The notes below the pieces were generated by a model. That model had not been told where the DNA came from and ran no database searches. It worked only from the letters and a program-made list of their open reading frames with translations. Of a stretch of DNA of 15,757 bases, positions 6,921-14,419 are shown in pieces (the stretch's first letter is position 1; each line of letters begins with the position of its first letter). The stretch lies in assembly GCA_003561815.1 (NCBI GenBank), contig PWVP01000093.1:1-15757 (forward strand). The letters are read 5' to 3'. The stretch comes from Campylobacterota bacterium. Its GTDB lineage: Bacteria; Campylobacterota; Campylobacteria; Campylobacterales; SZUA-545. The position numbers and the translations under genes are program-made.

Positions 6921-7094
6921 CTATTTTCACCCTGTACTTAACTACCAGGTGAAAACAGCCGCCTAAAGGCGGCGTGCTTTGTGCCACGCACACCCCTTTC
7001 GGCAGCCAATCGCCCTTTTGGGCTCTTGGGCCGAAACTTGAGTGGCCCCAGCGCAGCCGTAAGGAGCTTTGCTTCTTGCGGCGATATTTAATCC
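6921..7094 (+). ncRNA. Structured 5' leader of rplY or independent small RNA
   Basis: This stretch has no plausible gene but is packed with inverted repeats. SL1, 6924-6955: TTTTCA plus CCTG pairs with CAGGTGAAAA, one bulged C, 11-base loop. SL2, 6958-6973: GCCGCC-TAAA-GGCGGC. A weaker alternative, GCGTG (6972-6976) with CACGC (6985-6989), overlaps SL2. SL3, 6997-7036: TTTCGGC pairs with GCCGAAA, enclosing CC/GG and GCCC-TTTT-GGGC. SL4, 7056-7082: a 12-bp stem, GCCGTAAGGAGC with GCTTCTTGCGGC, two G-U pairs, three-base loop. The rplY ribosome site begins 13 bases after SL4. I recognise no tRNA, SRP RNA, 6S RNA, RNase P RNA or known riboswitch core. Because L25 binds 5S rRNA, autogenous control through this leader is an attractive inference, and SL2 could serve as an attenuator. 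Confidence 0.5.
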
Positions 7095-7100
7095 AAAGGA
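7095..7100 (+). promoter_or_regulatory. Ribosome binding site fixing the rplY start
   Basis: AAAGGA lies seven bases before the ATG at 7108. It rules out the longer reading from TTG 7069, which would begin inside the SL4 hairpin and has no ribosome site suited to it. Confidence 0.8.
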
Positions 7101-7107
7101 TTGTCAA

Positions 7108-7644
7108 ATGCTAGAAGGTATCATCAGAGAGAGTACCGCAAAGGCGACCACCAAGGCGCTTCGTCGGGATGGTTATCTGATCGCCAACCTCTATGGCGGC
7201 GGTGAGCCCAACATCCATGCGGCCTTTAAGGCCAATGAGTTTATCCGCTTTGTGAAAAACAAAGAGGGGCTGAAGTTTCCCGTCAAGGTGGGCGGCAAAC
7301 AGTATGAGGTGATCATCGAGGAGTACCAGAAGGATCCGGTTATCGGCGATCTGCTCCATGTGGATCTGCGCATCGTTGCAGGGGATAAGCCGGCGCGCTT
7401 TTTGGTGCCGGTTAAAACCAGCGGCACCCCTAAGGGTCTGAAGAACAAAGGGGTTCTGATTATGATGAAGCGGCGCGTACCGGTTAAGTGCAAGCCCGCC
7501 GATCTGCCCGATCACTACACCATCGATGTGAGCGATCTCGATGTGGGTGATGCGGTGATGGTGCGCGATCTGGAGGAGAAGAAGGGTGTAGACCTGCTTC
7601 TAGACTCCCGTGTGGCCGTTACCGGGGTGATTAAAGCCAAGTAA
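7108..7644 (+). CDS. rplY: Ribosomal protein bL25 (long form, TL5/Ctc)
   Basis: The 178-residue product starts MLEGIIRESTAKATTKALRRDG, the standard N-terminus of the Ctc-type L25. The first domain (about 1-92) is the 5S rRNA-binding L25 fold and contains QKDPVIGDLLHVDL (74-87). The second (about 93-178) is the TL5/CTC beta domain with GTPKGLKNKGVL (106-117) and the closing VAVTGVIKAK. It stabilises 5S rRNA in the 50S subunit. The ATG at 7108 was preferred over an upstream TTG because AAAGGA lies at correct spacing and the N-terminus then matches the family. The TAA stop overlaps the pth start in TAATG, so the two genes are translationally coupled. A long structured leader precedes it. Confidence 0.94.
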   Translation: MLEGIIRESTAKATTKALRRDGYLIANLYGGGEPNIHAAFKANEFIRFVKNKEGLKFPVKVGGKQYEVIIEEYQKDPVIGDLLHVDLRIVAGDKPARFLVPVKTSGTPKGLKNKGVLIMMKRRVPVKCKPADLPDHYTIDVSDLDVGDAVMVRDLEEKKGVDLLLDSRVAVTGVIKAK

Positions 7645-8201
7645 TGACACTCGTTGTCGGCCTGGGCAATCCTGGCAGACAGTACGCGAGCACCCGACAC
7701 AATATCGGCTTTCTCGTGGCGGATGCGCTTATCGCCCGCCACGGTGGCCAGAGCCTCTCTAAGCCCGCCTTTAAAGGCGATCTCATCAAGCTCTCCGATA
7801 CGCTGATTTTAAAACCTATGACCTATATGAACCTCTCTGGCGAGAGTGTGGCGGCGGTGGCCCGTTTTTATCGATCCGATCGGCTGATTGTGATTCATGA
7901 TGATCTGGATCTGCCCTTTGGGGCGCTGCGCTTTAAGCACGGCGGTGGCACCGGGGGGCACAACGGTCTTAAGTCGATTGATACCCATCTGGGCAACGAC
8001 TATCTACGGGTACGGATGGGGATTGGACGCCCTGGCAGCGCTCTTTCGGTTAGCGATCATGTCCTGAGCGCCTTTAGTGCCGAGGAGTCGGCGCACCTAA
8101 AGGGGTGGATCGATCGCGCCGCAGAGGCGACCTGGGCGCTTCGTCAGGCGAGCCTTTCGGATGTCTCTACCCGCTACAGCCAGAAAGAGGCGCTATGCTA
8201 A
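7644..8201 (+). CDS. pth: Peptidyl-tRNA hydrolase
   Basis: This 185-residue cytosolic esterase releases tRNA from peptidyl-tRNAs that drop off ribosomes. The signatures are LVVGLGNPGRQYASTRHNIGF (from residue 3), catalytic H19 with partner D86, N9, N63 in PMTYMN (58-63), HDDLDLPFG (85-93) and GGTGGHNGLKS (101-111). The length is typical. The start ATG shares its A with the TAA of rplY, and the stop lies inside lptG's first codons (a 7-base overlap). The rplY-pth pair is widely conserved, linking ribosome assembly with translation rescue. No unusual features are seen. Confidence 0.96.
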   Translation: MTLVVGLGNPGRQYASTRHNIGFLVADALIARHGGQSLSKPAFKGDLIKLSDTLILKPMTYMNLSGESVAAVARFYRSDRLIVIHDDLDLPFGALRFKHGGGTGGHNGLKSIDTHLGNDYLRVRMGIGRPGSALSVSDHVLSAFSAEESAHLKGWIDRAAEATWALRQASLSDVSTRYSQKEALC

Positions 8202-9250
8202 ATCGCTACATCGCCCGGCTCTATGTCCGCTACATCCTGCTGATCTTAGGGGCGCTGGTGGCCTTCTTCGTGGGGATGGATATGGTCAGCGAAAACGAGC
8301 GGCTGCCCGACTCGGCCAACCTGACGCTGCTCTATGTGCTCTTTCAGGCCCTCTACTCGCTGGAGCTGATTCTGCCGCTTTCGCTGGTGTTTGGCGCGAT
8401 CGCGGCCAAAATCCATCTGATCCGCATGAACGAGCTGGTCGCCTCCTATGCGCTGGGCGCTTCACGGCTTCGGGTGCTCTTTCCCTTTGTGGCGGTGGCG
8501 CTGCTCTTTTCGATGGCCTATGTGGCGATGACCACCACCCCGCTGGCCTATGCGGGCGATCGGGCCCGGGCGATCAAGCAGGATCGCTTCTTTGTCTCCT
8601 CGACCCATCAGCTCTTTTTTAAATTTGACAGCAGCTTTGTCTATATCGACGAGCTGCTCCCGCTGCAAAACGAGGCGCGTGGGGTGGAGATTCTGGAGGT
8701 ATCCGGTGGTGATCTGGTGCGCCACATCCGCGCAGAGCGCGCCTTTTTTCGCCAGAACGCCTGGCAGCTGGAGTCGGTCGAGCAGATCAACAAACCCCCC
8801 GTTAGCGGACTTCAGGAGGCGGGCATCGACCGCTTGTGGTACCCCCACTATGAGGCGCTTCGGGGGTTTAGGCCCGAGATTATGGACAATGTCTATGAGG
8901 GGCGCAGCGCCTTTAGCCTGATCGATGCTGCCAGGGCGTGGCAGCTCTTTTCTAATCAGCAGATTAGCACCGATCGGATTCGGGGGGTGTTCTACTCGGG
9001 TCTGCTCTTTCCGCTCTTTGCGCCGATCTTTGTGGTGATTATGTTCTTCTTCGTGCCCATTAGCCCCCGCTTTTTTAATGTGGCGATCTTCTCCTCGATG
9101 GCGGTGCTGGTCACGCTGGGGGGCTGGGGGAGCCTCTATGCGCTCTCTCAGCTGGCCCGTACCGGCACCCTCTCGCCGGAGCTGGCCCTGCTGCTTCCAT
9201 TTGCGCTCAGCTTTCTCGTTGCGGGGTATTTAGTCAAAAAGGAGCGCTGA
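8195..9250 (+). CDS. lptG: LptF/LptG-family LPS export permease
   Basis: The 351-residue inner-membrane protein belongs to the YjgP/YjgQ family. With LptB and LptC it extracts LPS from the inner membrane and feeds it to the periplasmic bridge. Three N-terminal membrane segments (about 10-30, 47-72, 93-118), a periplasmic beta-jellyroll-like domain (about 120-262) and three C-terminal segments (about 265-288, 295-317, 326-347) give the family layout. MNELVASYALGASRLRVL (78-95) is the conserved cytoplasmic coupling loop. The ATG at 8195 was chosen over longer in-frame starts inside pth because MLNRYIARLYVRYIL is the family N-terminus and AGAGG lies just upstream. It overlaps pth by 7 bases. Whether it is orthologous to LptF or LptG cannot be settled from sequence alone, so the symbol is tentative. 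Confidence 0.85.
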   Translation: MLNRYIARLYVRYILLILGALVAFFVGMDMVSENERLPDSANLTLLYVLFQALYSLELILPLSLVFGAIAAKIHLIRMNELVASYALGASRLRVLFPFVAVALLFSMAYVAMTTTPLAYAGDRARAIKQDRFFVSSTHQLFFKFDSSFVYIDELLPLQNEARGVEILEVSGGDLVRHIRAERAFFRQNAWQLESVEQINKPPVSGLQEAGIDRLWYPHYEALRGFRPEIMDNVYEGRSAFSLIDAARAWQLFSNQQISTDRIRGVFYSGLLFPLFAPIFVVIMFFFVPISPRFFNVAIFSSMAVLVTLGGWGSLYALSQLARTGTLSPELALLLPFALSFLVAGYLVKKER

Positions 9251-9255
9251 TTTTC

Positions 9256-9270
9256 GGGCTTTTTCAGCCC
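9256..9270. terminator. Short hairpin after lptG, weak terminator candidate
   Basis: GGGCT (9256-9260) pairs with AGCCC (9266-9270) around TTTTC, starting five bases after the lptG stop. The stem is only 5 bp and no T-run follows, so termination may be partial. Its T-rich loop (TTTTTC, 9260-9265) could instead act as a -35 region for the promoter downstream. Confidence 0.35.
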
Positions 9271-9283
9271 CGATCGGTTAAAC

Positions 9284-9289
9284 TATCAT
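9284..9289 (+). promoter_or_regulatory. -10-like element before lysA
   Basis: TATCAT sits 18 bases after TTTTTC (9260-9265) and about 42 bases before the lysA start. It is the only promoter-like site in the lptG-lysA gap and would drive the lysA-to-fliH run of genes. Confidence 0.4.
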
Positions 9290-9319
9290 CTTAAAAAATA
9301 GGCCCATTTGGTCTGGTTT

Positions 9320-9325
9320 AAGGTG
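9320..9325 (+). promoter_or_regulatory. Ribosome binding site selecting the lysA TTG start
   Basis: AAGGTG lies five bases (all T) before the TTG at 9331. There is no in-frame ATG or GTG nearby that would give a family-like N-terminus. Confidence 0.7.
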
Positions 9326-9330
9326 TTTTT

Positions 9331-10542
9331 TTGGACTACGCAGCGCTGGCTCAGAAGTACGGTACGCCGCTTTATATCTACGATTTTGACCATATGGCTC
9401 GGCAGTATCAGATCCTTAAAGAGGCTTTCGGGGCGCGCAAGTCGCTGCTGGCTTACGCCATCAAGGCCAACTCCAACTTATCGGTCATCCGCCATTTTGC
9501 CCGATTGGGGGCGGGTGCGGATTGTGTTTCGCTAGGCGAGATCAAGCGTGCACAGCTAGCGGGTGTGCCCAAATATAAGATCATCTTCAGCGGCATGGGT
9601 AAGCGCGATGATGAGATCGCTGGTGCGCTAAAGGCGGATATTCTCTTTGTCAATGTCGAGAGCGAAGCGGAGCTGGGCCGCGTCGAGGCGATCGCTGAGC
9701 AGATGGGGGTGGTTGCCCGGGTGAGTGTGCGGGTCAATCCCGATATCGACCCCAAAACCCACCCCTACATCTCCACCGGCCTTAAGGAGAATAAGTTTGG
9801 CGTCAGCATTGAAGCGGCGCGGGGGATGTATCTGCGGATCAAAAACAGCGCGCATCTGGAGGCGACGGGGATTCACTTTCATATCGGCAGTCAGCTCACC
9901 GAGCTCGATCCGATTCTCGAAGCGACCGATCGGGTGGCGGATCTGCTGCGCTCGCTCAAGGCGCTGGAGCTGGAGGGTCTGCGCTTTTTTGATGTCGGTG
10001 GCGGTCTGGGTATCACCTATAAAGAGGAGTCACCCATCGATGCCAAAGCGTATGCCGAGGGGATCTATCAGCGGATTAAAGATCTCGATATGACCATCCT
10101 CTGTGAGCCGGGGCGGTTTCTAACCGGCGCAGCGGGCCACTTTCTGACCCGTGTGCTCTATGAGAAGAGGAGCGGTGATAAGCGGTTTGTGGTGGTCGAT
10201 GGTGCGATGAACGATCTGCTCCGTCCCACACTCTACAAGGCGTACCACCGCATCGAGATTGTGGGCAAAGAGAGCCAGGGGCCGCTGGCCGATGTGGTGG
10301 GCCCGGTGTGCGAAAGCGGGGACTACTTCGCTAAAGAGGTGCCGCTGCCTGAGACGGCACATGATGATCTGATGGTCATTCACTCCGCCGGGGCCTACGG
10401 CTTTGTGATGAGCAGCAACTACAACTCCCGCCGCCGTGCGGCAGAGGTGGCGATCGAGGCGGGTTCTGATCGGCTCATTCGCCCCCGGGAGAGCTACGAA
10501 CAGCTGTGGCAGAGCGAGCTGGAATGGATGCAGACGCCATGA
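9331..10542 (+). CDS. lysA: Diaminopimelate decarboxylase
   Basis: This PLP enzyme makes lysine from meso-diaminopimelate, the last step of the DAP pathway. The 403-residue product has the fold III alanine-racemase-like barrel, with the PLP lysine K45 in YAIKANSN and a decarboxylase C-terminal beta domain. Conserved stretches are HFHIGSQ (182-188), GGGLGITY (223-230), CEPGRFL (258-264), PVCESGD (325-331) and AYGFVMSSNYN (355-365). It starts at TTG 9331, after AAGGTG, giving MDYAALAQKYGTPLYIYD, the expected beginning. Its TGA overlaps the pheA ATG (ATGA), so the two are coupled. In Campylobacter a HAD-family gene lies between lysA and pheA, as I recall, but it is absent here. Confidence 0.96.
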   Translation: MDYAALAQKYGTPLYIYDFDHMARQYQILKEAFGARKSLLAYAIKANSNLSVIRHFARLGAGADCVSLGEIKRAQLAGVPKYKIIFSGMGKRDDEIAGALKADILFVNVESEAELGRVEAIAEQMGVVARVSVRVNPDIDPKTHPYISTGLKENKFGVSIEAARGMYLRIKNSAHLEATGIHFHIGSQLTELDPILEATDRVADLLRSLKALELEGLRFFDVGGGLGITYKEESPIDAKAYAEGIYQRIKDLDMTILCEPGRFLTGAAGHFLTRVLYEKRSGDKRFVVVDGAMNDLLRPTLYKAYHRIEIVGKESQGPLADVVGPVCESGDYFAKEVPLPETAHDDLMVIHSAGAYGFVMSSNYNSRRRAAEVAIEAGSDRLIRPRESYEQLWQSELEWMQTP

Positions 10543-11597
10543 ATCTCGAGCAGTGCCGCGAACGCATCGATGCGATTGACGATCAGCTGATTACGCTTTT
10601 AGAGGAGCGCATGGGGATTGTCCATCAGGTGGGTGAGTATAAGCGGGCCACCGGCGGGGCGATCTATCGGCCCGAGCGGGAAAAGGCGATTTTAGAGCGG
10701 ATGAAATCCCAGGCAAGCCGCCTGAGCGATGGCGCGATCGAGGCGATCTTTTTAGAGATCTTTGCCGTCAGTCGCCATCTGGAGCTGCCCGAGTGCATCG
10801 CCTATCTGGGGCCGCAGGGCAGCTTTACCCACCAGGCGGCCGAGAGCCGCTTCGGGGCGATGGGGGAGTATCTGTCGATGAACTCCATCGGCGCGATCTT
10901 TAAGAGCGTCCAAGCGGGCCGGGCCAAATACGGCGTGGTGCCGATTGAGAACAACACCGACGGGGTGGTGGGCGAGACCCTCGATCGGCTGGGCGGCTCG
11001 GAGCTCTCGGTGGTTGCTGAGATGATGCTGCCGATCCACCACGCCTTTGGCTCCAAGGCCGATCATCTCCGATCGATTGAGCGGATCTACTCTAAGGATA
11101 TCGCCTTTGGCCAGTGCCGCAACTTCCTGGCGGAGTATAGCCTGGAGGATATGGAGCGCATCCCGGTTGAGTCCACCGCCAAAGCGGCCCGGCTGGCGGC
11201 CGAGGATCCTAAAAGTGCGGCGATCTGCTCGCACATCGCGGCGAAGATCTACGGTTTGCCGATCCTCTTTGAGAACATCGAGGATAGCCACACCAACAAG
11301 ACCCGCTTTGTGGTGATTAGTGACTATAAAAATGTCCCCAGTGGCCAGGATAAGACCACCATTCTGGCCAAAACCGCCAACCGCCCCGGCGCACTGCTGG
11401 CGCTTCTTCGGGAGTTTCATGAGGCGGGTATCAACCTGACCAAGATTGAGTCGCGACCCTCTCGAGAGGATGGGGGCTTTAGCTCCTGGTTCTATATCGA
11501 CTTTGAGGGCCACTGTGACGATGACCGGGTAGCGCCGGTTCTGGCCAGACGCTCAGGCGAGATCAAGTGGCTGGGCAGCTATGCCAGAAACTGCTAA
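10539..11597 (+). CDS. pheA: Bifunctional chorismate mutase / prephenate dehydratase (P-protein)
   Basis: The 352-residue protein converts chorismate to prephenate and then to phenylpyruvate for phenylalanine synthesis. An AroQ chorismate mutase (1-85) begins LEQCRERIDAIDDQLITLLEER and includes YRPERE (43-48). The prephenate dehydratase domain (about 86-262) has YLGPQGSFTHQA (89-100), VPIENNTDGVVGETLDRL (134-151) and the catalytic TRF (255-257). The ACT domain (about 270-350) has NRPGALLALL (281-290) and ESRP (304-307), the usual phenylalanine-binding motifs, so feedback inhibition by Phe is expected. The ATG at 10539 overlaps the lysA stop in ATGA. Starts at 10506 or 10524 would add only residues encoded inside lysA and are less likely. 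hisC starts 10 bases after the stop. Confidence 0.95.
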   Translation: MNLEQCRERIDAIDDQLITLLEERMGIVHQVGEYKRATGGAIYRPEREKAILERMKSQASRLSDGAIEAIFLEIFAVSRHLELPECIAYLGPQGSFTHQAAESRFGAMGEYLSMNSIGAIFKSVQAGRAKYGVVPIENNTDGVVGETLDRLGGSELSVVAEMMLPIHHAFGSKADHLRSIERIYSKDIAFGQCRNFLAEYSLEDMERIPVESTAKAARLAAEDPKSAAICSHIAAKIYGLPILFENIEDSHTNKTRFVVISDYKNVPSGQDKTTILAKTANRPGALLALLREFHEAGINLTKIESRPSREDGGFSSWFYIDFEGHCDDDRVAPVLARRSGEIKWLGSYARNC

Positions 11598-11602
11598 AGG
11601 AG
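11596..11602 (+). promoter_or_regulatory. Ribosome binding site selecting the hisC GTG start
   Basis: AAAGGAG overlaps the pheA TAA and lies five bases before GTG 11608. The in-frame ATG at 11581 lies upstream of this site, so the site cannot serve it. Confidence 0.75.
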
Positions 11603-11607
11603 AGCGG

Positions 11608-12702
11608 GTGCAGTTTAATCCTCTGCTGGACTCTATTAAAACCTACGAGGCGGGCAAGCCGATCGAGCTGGTGGTGCGCGAATATGGCGTCGCGCCCGAA
11701 GCGGTGATCAAGCTCGCCTCCAATGAAAACCCCTTCGGCCCCGGCCCCAACGCCCGCAAGGCCATCGTGCAGGCAGCCGATCAGATACACCGCTACCCCG
11801 ATGACAGCTTCTTCGCGCTCAAAGCGGCCCTTGGTGCGCGCCTGGGTGTGCAGTCTGATCAGATGATTATCGGTGCCGGTAGCGATCAGGTGTTTGACTT
11901 TATCACCCGCGCGCTGCTGCAGCCGGGCGATCGGGTGCTACAAAACCGCGTCACCTTCGCGATGTACGCCATTTATGCTGCCCAGGTGGGTGCCCAGGTG
12001 GTGAGCACCCGGAGCGATACCCACGATCTAGGGCAGTTTGAGTCGCTGATGCGCGAACACCGGCCGAAGCTGATCTATCTCTGCACCCCCTCCAACCCCG
12101 CAGGCGACGCACTTGATCGCGAAGCGATCTACGCCTTTTTGGAGCGGGTGCCCGAGACGACGCTGGTGGTGGTCGATGGCGCCTATATGGAGTACGCCGC
12201 CTACCGGGATGAGGCAAAGCGCATCGAACCGGCTGAGCTTATCGCCCGCTTTCCAAACACAATCTACACCGGCACCTTCTCAAAGGCCTACGGACTGGGG
12301 GGGATGCGTGTGGGCTATGGCATCGCCCCGGCATCGACTATTGCGGCGCTGATGAAGATGCGCCCCCCCTTTAATATCACCAACCTCTCCGCGCTGGCGG
12401 CCACGGCGGCGCTGGAGGATGGGGCCCATTTAAGCCATGCCATCGCGCACAACTTTAAAGAGATGGCGCGCTATGAGGCGTTTGCCCACCAGATGGGCTT
12501 CTCGTTTATCCCCAGCTACACCAACTTTATCGCACTGCTCTTTGGCGAGGCTATCAGTGCGACAGCCATCGCGCAGAAGCTGCTACAAAAGGGGGTGATT
12601 GTGCGTGATCTCAAGAGCTACGGGATGAATGCGATCCGTGTCACGATCGGCCTGGAGGCGGAGAATGACCGCTTCTTTGAGTGCTTTAAAGAGGTGTTCT
12701 GA
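11608..12702 (+). CDS. hisC: Histidinol-phosphate aminotransferase
   Basis: This PLP fold I aminotransferase (class II, 364 residues) makes histidinol phosphate from imidazole acetol phosphate and glutamate. It may also accept aromatic keto acids, which would suit its place after pheA; that is an inference. The motifs are IKLASNENPFGP (34-45), the PLP lysine K226 in TFSKAYGLGGMRVGYG, PSNPAG (161-166) with N163, D190 and Y193, R234, and NAIRVTIG (341-348). I chose GTG 11608, preceded by AAAGGAG and giving MQFNPLLDSIKTYEAGK, which matches Campylobacter HisC. The longer reading from ATG 11581 adds nine residues that overlap pheA and lacks a good ribosome site. Its TGA overlaps the fliF start (TGATG). 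Confidence 0.94.
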   Translation: MQFNPLLDSIKTYEAGKPIELVVREYGVAPEAVIKLASNENPFGPGPNARKAIVQAADQIHRYPDDSFFALKAALGARLGVQSDQMIIGAGSDQVFDFITRALLQPGDRVLQNRVTFAMYAIYAAQVGAQVVSTRSDTHDLGQFESLMREHRPKLIYLCTPSNPAGDALDREAIYAFLERVPETTLVVVDGAYMEYAAYRDEAKRIEPAELIARFPNTIYTGTFSKAYGLGGMRVGYGIAPASTIAALMKMRPPFNITNLSALAATAALEDGAHLSHAIAHNFKEMARYEAFAHQMGFSFIPSYTNFIALLFGEAISATAIAQKLLQKGVIVRDLKSYGMNAIRVTIGLEAENDRFFECFKEVF

Positions 12703-14408
12703 TGGATCTTAAAGCGCTCTTTGAGCAGCTGGCTCAGCTCCAGAAGCGGTTTAACAAAAAGCAGAAGACGGTCATCGTCACCACGCTGGTGGGGGTGGTG
12801 GCGCTGATTGCGCTTTTGATTGTCTATGCGACCCCGCAGGGGTATGATGATGGCTACCGCACCCTCTATAGCGATCTGAATGCCAAAGATGCCGGACTGG
12901 TGGTGCAGCAGCTCGAAGATCAGCAGGTGCGCTTTCGTATCCCCCGCGAAGGGACCATCGAGGTGCCCCGCGATGAGGTCAACCGCCTGCGGCTCAATCT
13001 CGCCACCCAGGGGCTGCCCAGAGAGGGGCGCCCCGGCTTTGAGCTGTTTGACACCCAGGAGTTTGGGGCGACCGACTTTGATCAGCGGGTGAAGCTGCTG
13101 CGCGCACTGGAGGGGGAGCTGAGCCGCACCATCGAGAGCCTGGAGAGTGTCCGCACAGCGCGGGTGCACATTGCGCAGCCGCGGGAGAGTGTTTTTGTCT
13201 CCCGGGAGGTGCCGCCGAGTGCGTCGGTGGTGGTCTCAATGCGCGATGGTCGCCAGCTGGGTCGCCAACAGGTGAGCGGCATCAAACATCTGGTCTCCTC
13301 TGCCGTGCCCCGGCTGACGCTGGAGAATGTCCGGCTGGTGGATGAGGATGGCATCCCGCTGGGTGAAGAGGATGCGCTAACCACCGCCGGGGAGACGGCG
13401 CGGATGCAGCTGCGCTATAAGCGCGACTATGAGCGGCTCTATGAGGAGAAGATCGCCCAGATGCTCGGGCAGGTGCTCGGCGGCGAAGAGAAGGTTGTTG
13501 CGCGGGTGAGCATCGACTTTGATTTTTCTCAGCGCAAAAGCACCCAGGAGGTCTTCGATCCCAACAGTGTGATCCGAAGCGAACAGAATCTGGAGGAGCG
13601 GCGCGAGGGGGCCAGACCCCGCGAGATTGGCGGTGTTCCCGGCGCGGTGAGCAATATCGGCCCGGTTCAAGGGCTCGAGGACGATCGGCTGCTGGAGAAG
13701 TACTCCCGCATGGAGAACACCATCAACTACGAGATCTCTAAAAAGGTCTCTGAGATCACCGGGGAGTTTGCCACCATCAACCGCGTCACCGCTGCGGTGG
13801 TGGTTGATGGGCGCTATCAGCCGCTTCGCGACGAGAACGGGGCGGTTATCCCCGGTGAGTATGAGTACACCCCCCTTAGTGAAGCGGAGATCAACTCGAT
13901 CGAGGCGCTGGTGCGTCAAGGGATCGGCTACAACCCCGATCGAAACGATCAGGTGAGTGTGAGCAACTTCGAGTTCCGTGCCGGTCAGCCGGTTCAGAGC
14001 CGCGAGATGATGTGGATGGAGCGGATGGAGACCTTCTTAGGCCCCTTCTACCCCGCCTTTAAGTATCTCTTCGTGGCGATCTTGCTTCTGATCTTCTATA
14101 AAAAGATCATCAGCCCCTTTGCCCAGCGGATGATGGAGATCCCCGTTGAAGAGGAGGAGGTGGAGCAAAAACGGATCGAGTTTGAGGAGGAGGAGCTTGA
14201 GGATGACTCCGATCGCCTCACCGAGATGCGTAAAAGGGTCGAGCAGCAGTTGGGGCTGGGCAATGCCGCCGATGAGGAGAAGCTCAAGTACGATGTGCTG
14301 CTTGAGCGCCTGCGCGAGACCTGCGATGAGAATCCTCAGGATGTGGCGACACTGGTTGGTTCACTCGTGGTGGATGAGGTGGCCCGTTCGGGCCTGAGCA
14401 AGCTCTAA
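12702..14408 (+). CDS. fliF: Flagellar MS-ring protein FliF
   Basis: FliF (568 residues) forms the inner-membrane MS ring that seats the flagellar rotor and surrounds the export gate. One membrane segment lies at about 22-43 and a second at about 451-467, so both ends are cytoplasmic. Between them are the ring-building motif domains (RBM1 about 50-100, RBM2 about 125-215, RBM3 split around a beta-collar insertion, about 230-425). Characteristic sequence includes LYSDL (55-59), ATQGLPREGRPGFELFD (101-117), RALEGELSRTIESLESV (134-150) and ARVHIAQPRES (153-163). A strongly acidic stretch (483-501) precedes the C-terminal FliG-binding region (about 525-568). The ATG shares one base with the hisC stop, implying coupling to amino-acid genes. 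fliG follows after 11 bases. Confidence 0.97.
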   Translation: MDLKALFEQLAQLQKRFNKKQKTVIVTTLVGVVALIALLIVYATPQGYDDGYRTLYSDLNAKDAGLVVQQLEDQQVRFRIPREGTIEVPRDEVNRLRLNLATQGLPREGRPGFELFDTQEFGATDFDQRVKLLRALEGELSRTIESLESVRTARVHIAQPRESVFVSREVPPSASVVVSMRDGRQLGRQQVSGIKHLVSSAVPRLTLENVRLVDEDGIPLGEEDALTTAGETARMQLRYKRDYERLYEEKIAQMLGQVLGGEEKVVARVSIDFDFSQRKSTQEVFDPNSVIRSEQNLEERREGARPREIGGVPGAVSNIGPVQGLEDDRLLEKYSRMENTINYEISKKVSEITGEFATINRVTAAVVVDGRYQPLRDENGAVIPGEYEYTPLSEAEINSIEALVRQGIGYNPDRNDQVSVSNFEFRAGQPVQSREMMWMERMETFLGPFYPAFKYLFVAILLLIFYKKIISPFAQRMMEIPVEEEEVEQKRIEFEEEELEDDSDRLTEMRKRVEQQLGLGNAADEEKLKYDVLLERLRETCDENPQDVATLVGSLVVDEVARSGLSKL

Positions 14409-14413
14409 AGGAG
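14407..14413 (+). promoter_or_regulatory. Ribosome binding site deciding the fliG start
   Basis: AAAGGAG directly abuts the ATG at 14414 (no spacer) but lies six bases before the in-frame ATG at 14420. Normal spacing favours the second ATG. Confidence 0.7.
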
Positions 14414-14419
14414 ATGTCG

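Noticed and set aside
6935..6975. Possible SRP RNA core, suggested by ACCAGGT followed by CAGCCGCC
   Set aside because: The conserved GGAA tetraloop and the rest of the SRP helix 8 consensus are absent, so only a short chance match remains.
6958..6980. GCCGCC-TAAA-GGCGGC hairpin as a pilT terminator
   Set aside because: It is not followed by a proper T-run and lies downstream of the putative rplY promoter, so I kept it as part of the leader, possibly an attenuator.
7069..7107. TTG start at 7069 for rplY, adding 13 residues
   Set aside because: It begins inside a 12-bp hairpin and precedes the AAAGGA site that serves the ATG at 7108.
8105..8194. Longer lptG start inside pth
   Set aside because: The added residues are arginine- and glycine-rich out-of-frame pth sequence. 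The family N-terminus begins at 8195.
10752..11513. 253-residue open frame on the minus strand opposite pheA
   Set aside because: It mirrors pheA codons in a GC-rich sequence, has no ribosome site or recognisable domain, and lies entirely over a well-supported gene.
13377..13919. 180-residue open frame on the minus strand opposite fliF
   Set aside because: It is a shadow of fliF produced by high GC at third positions. It has no family resemblance and no separate promoter.
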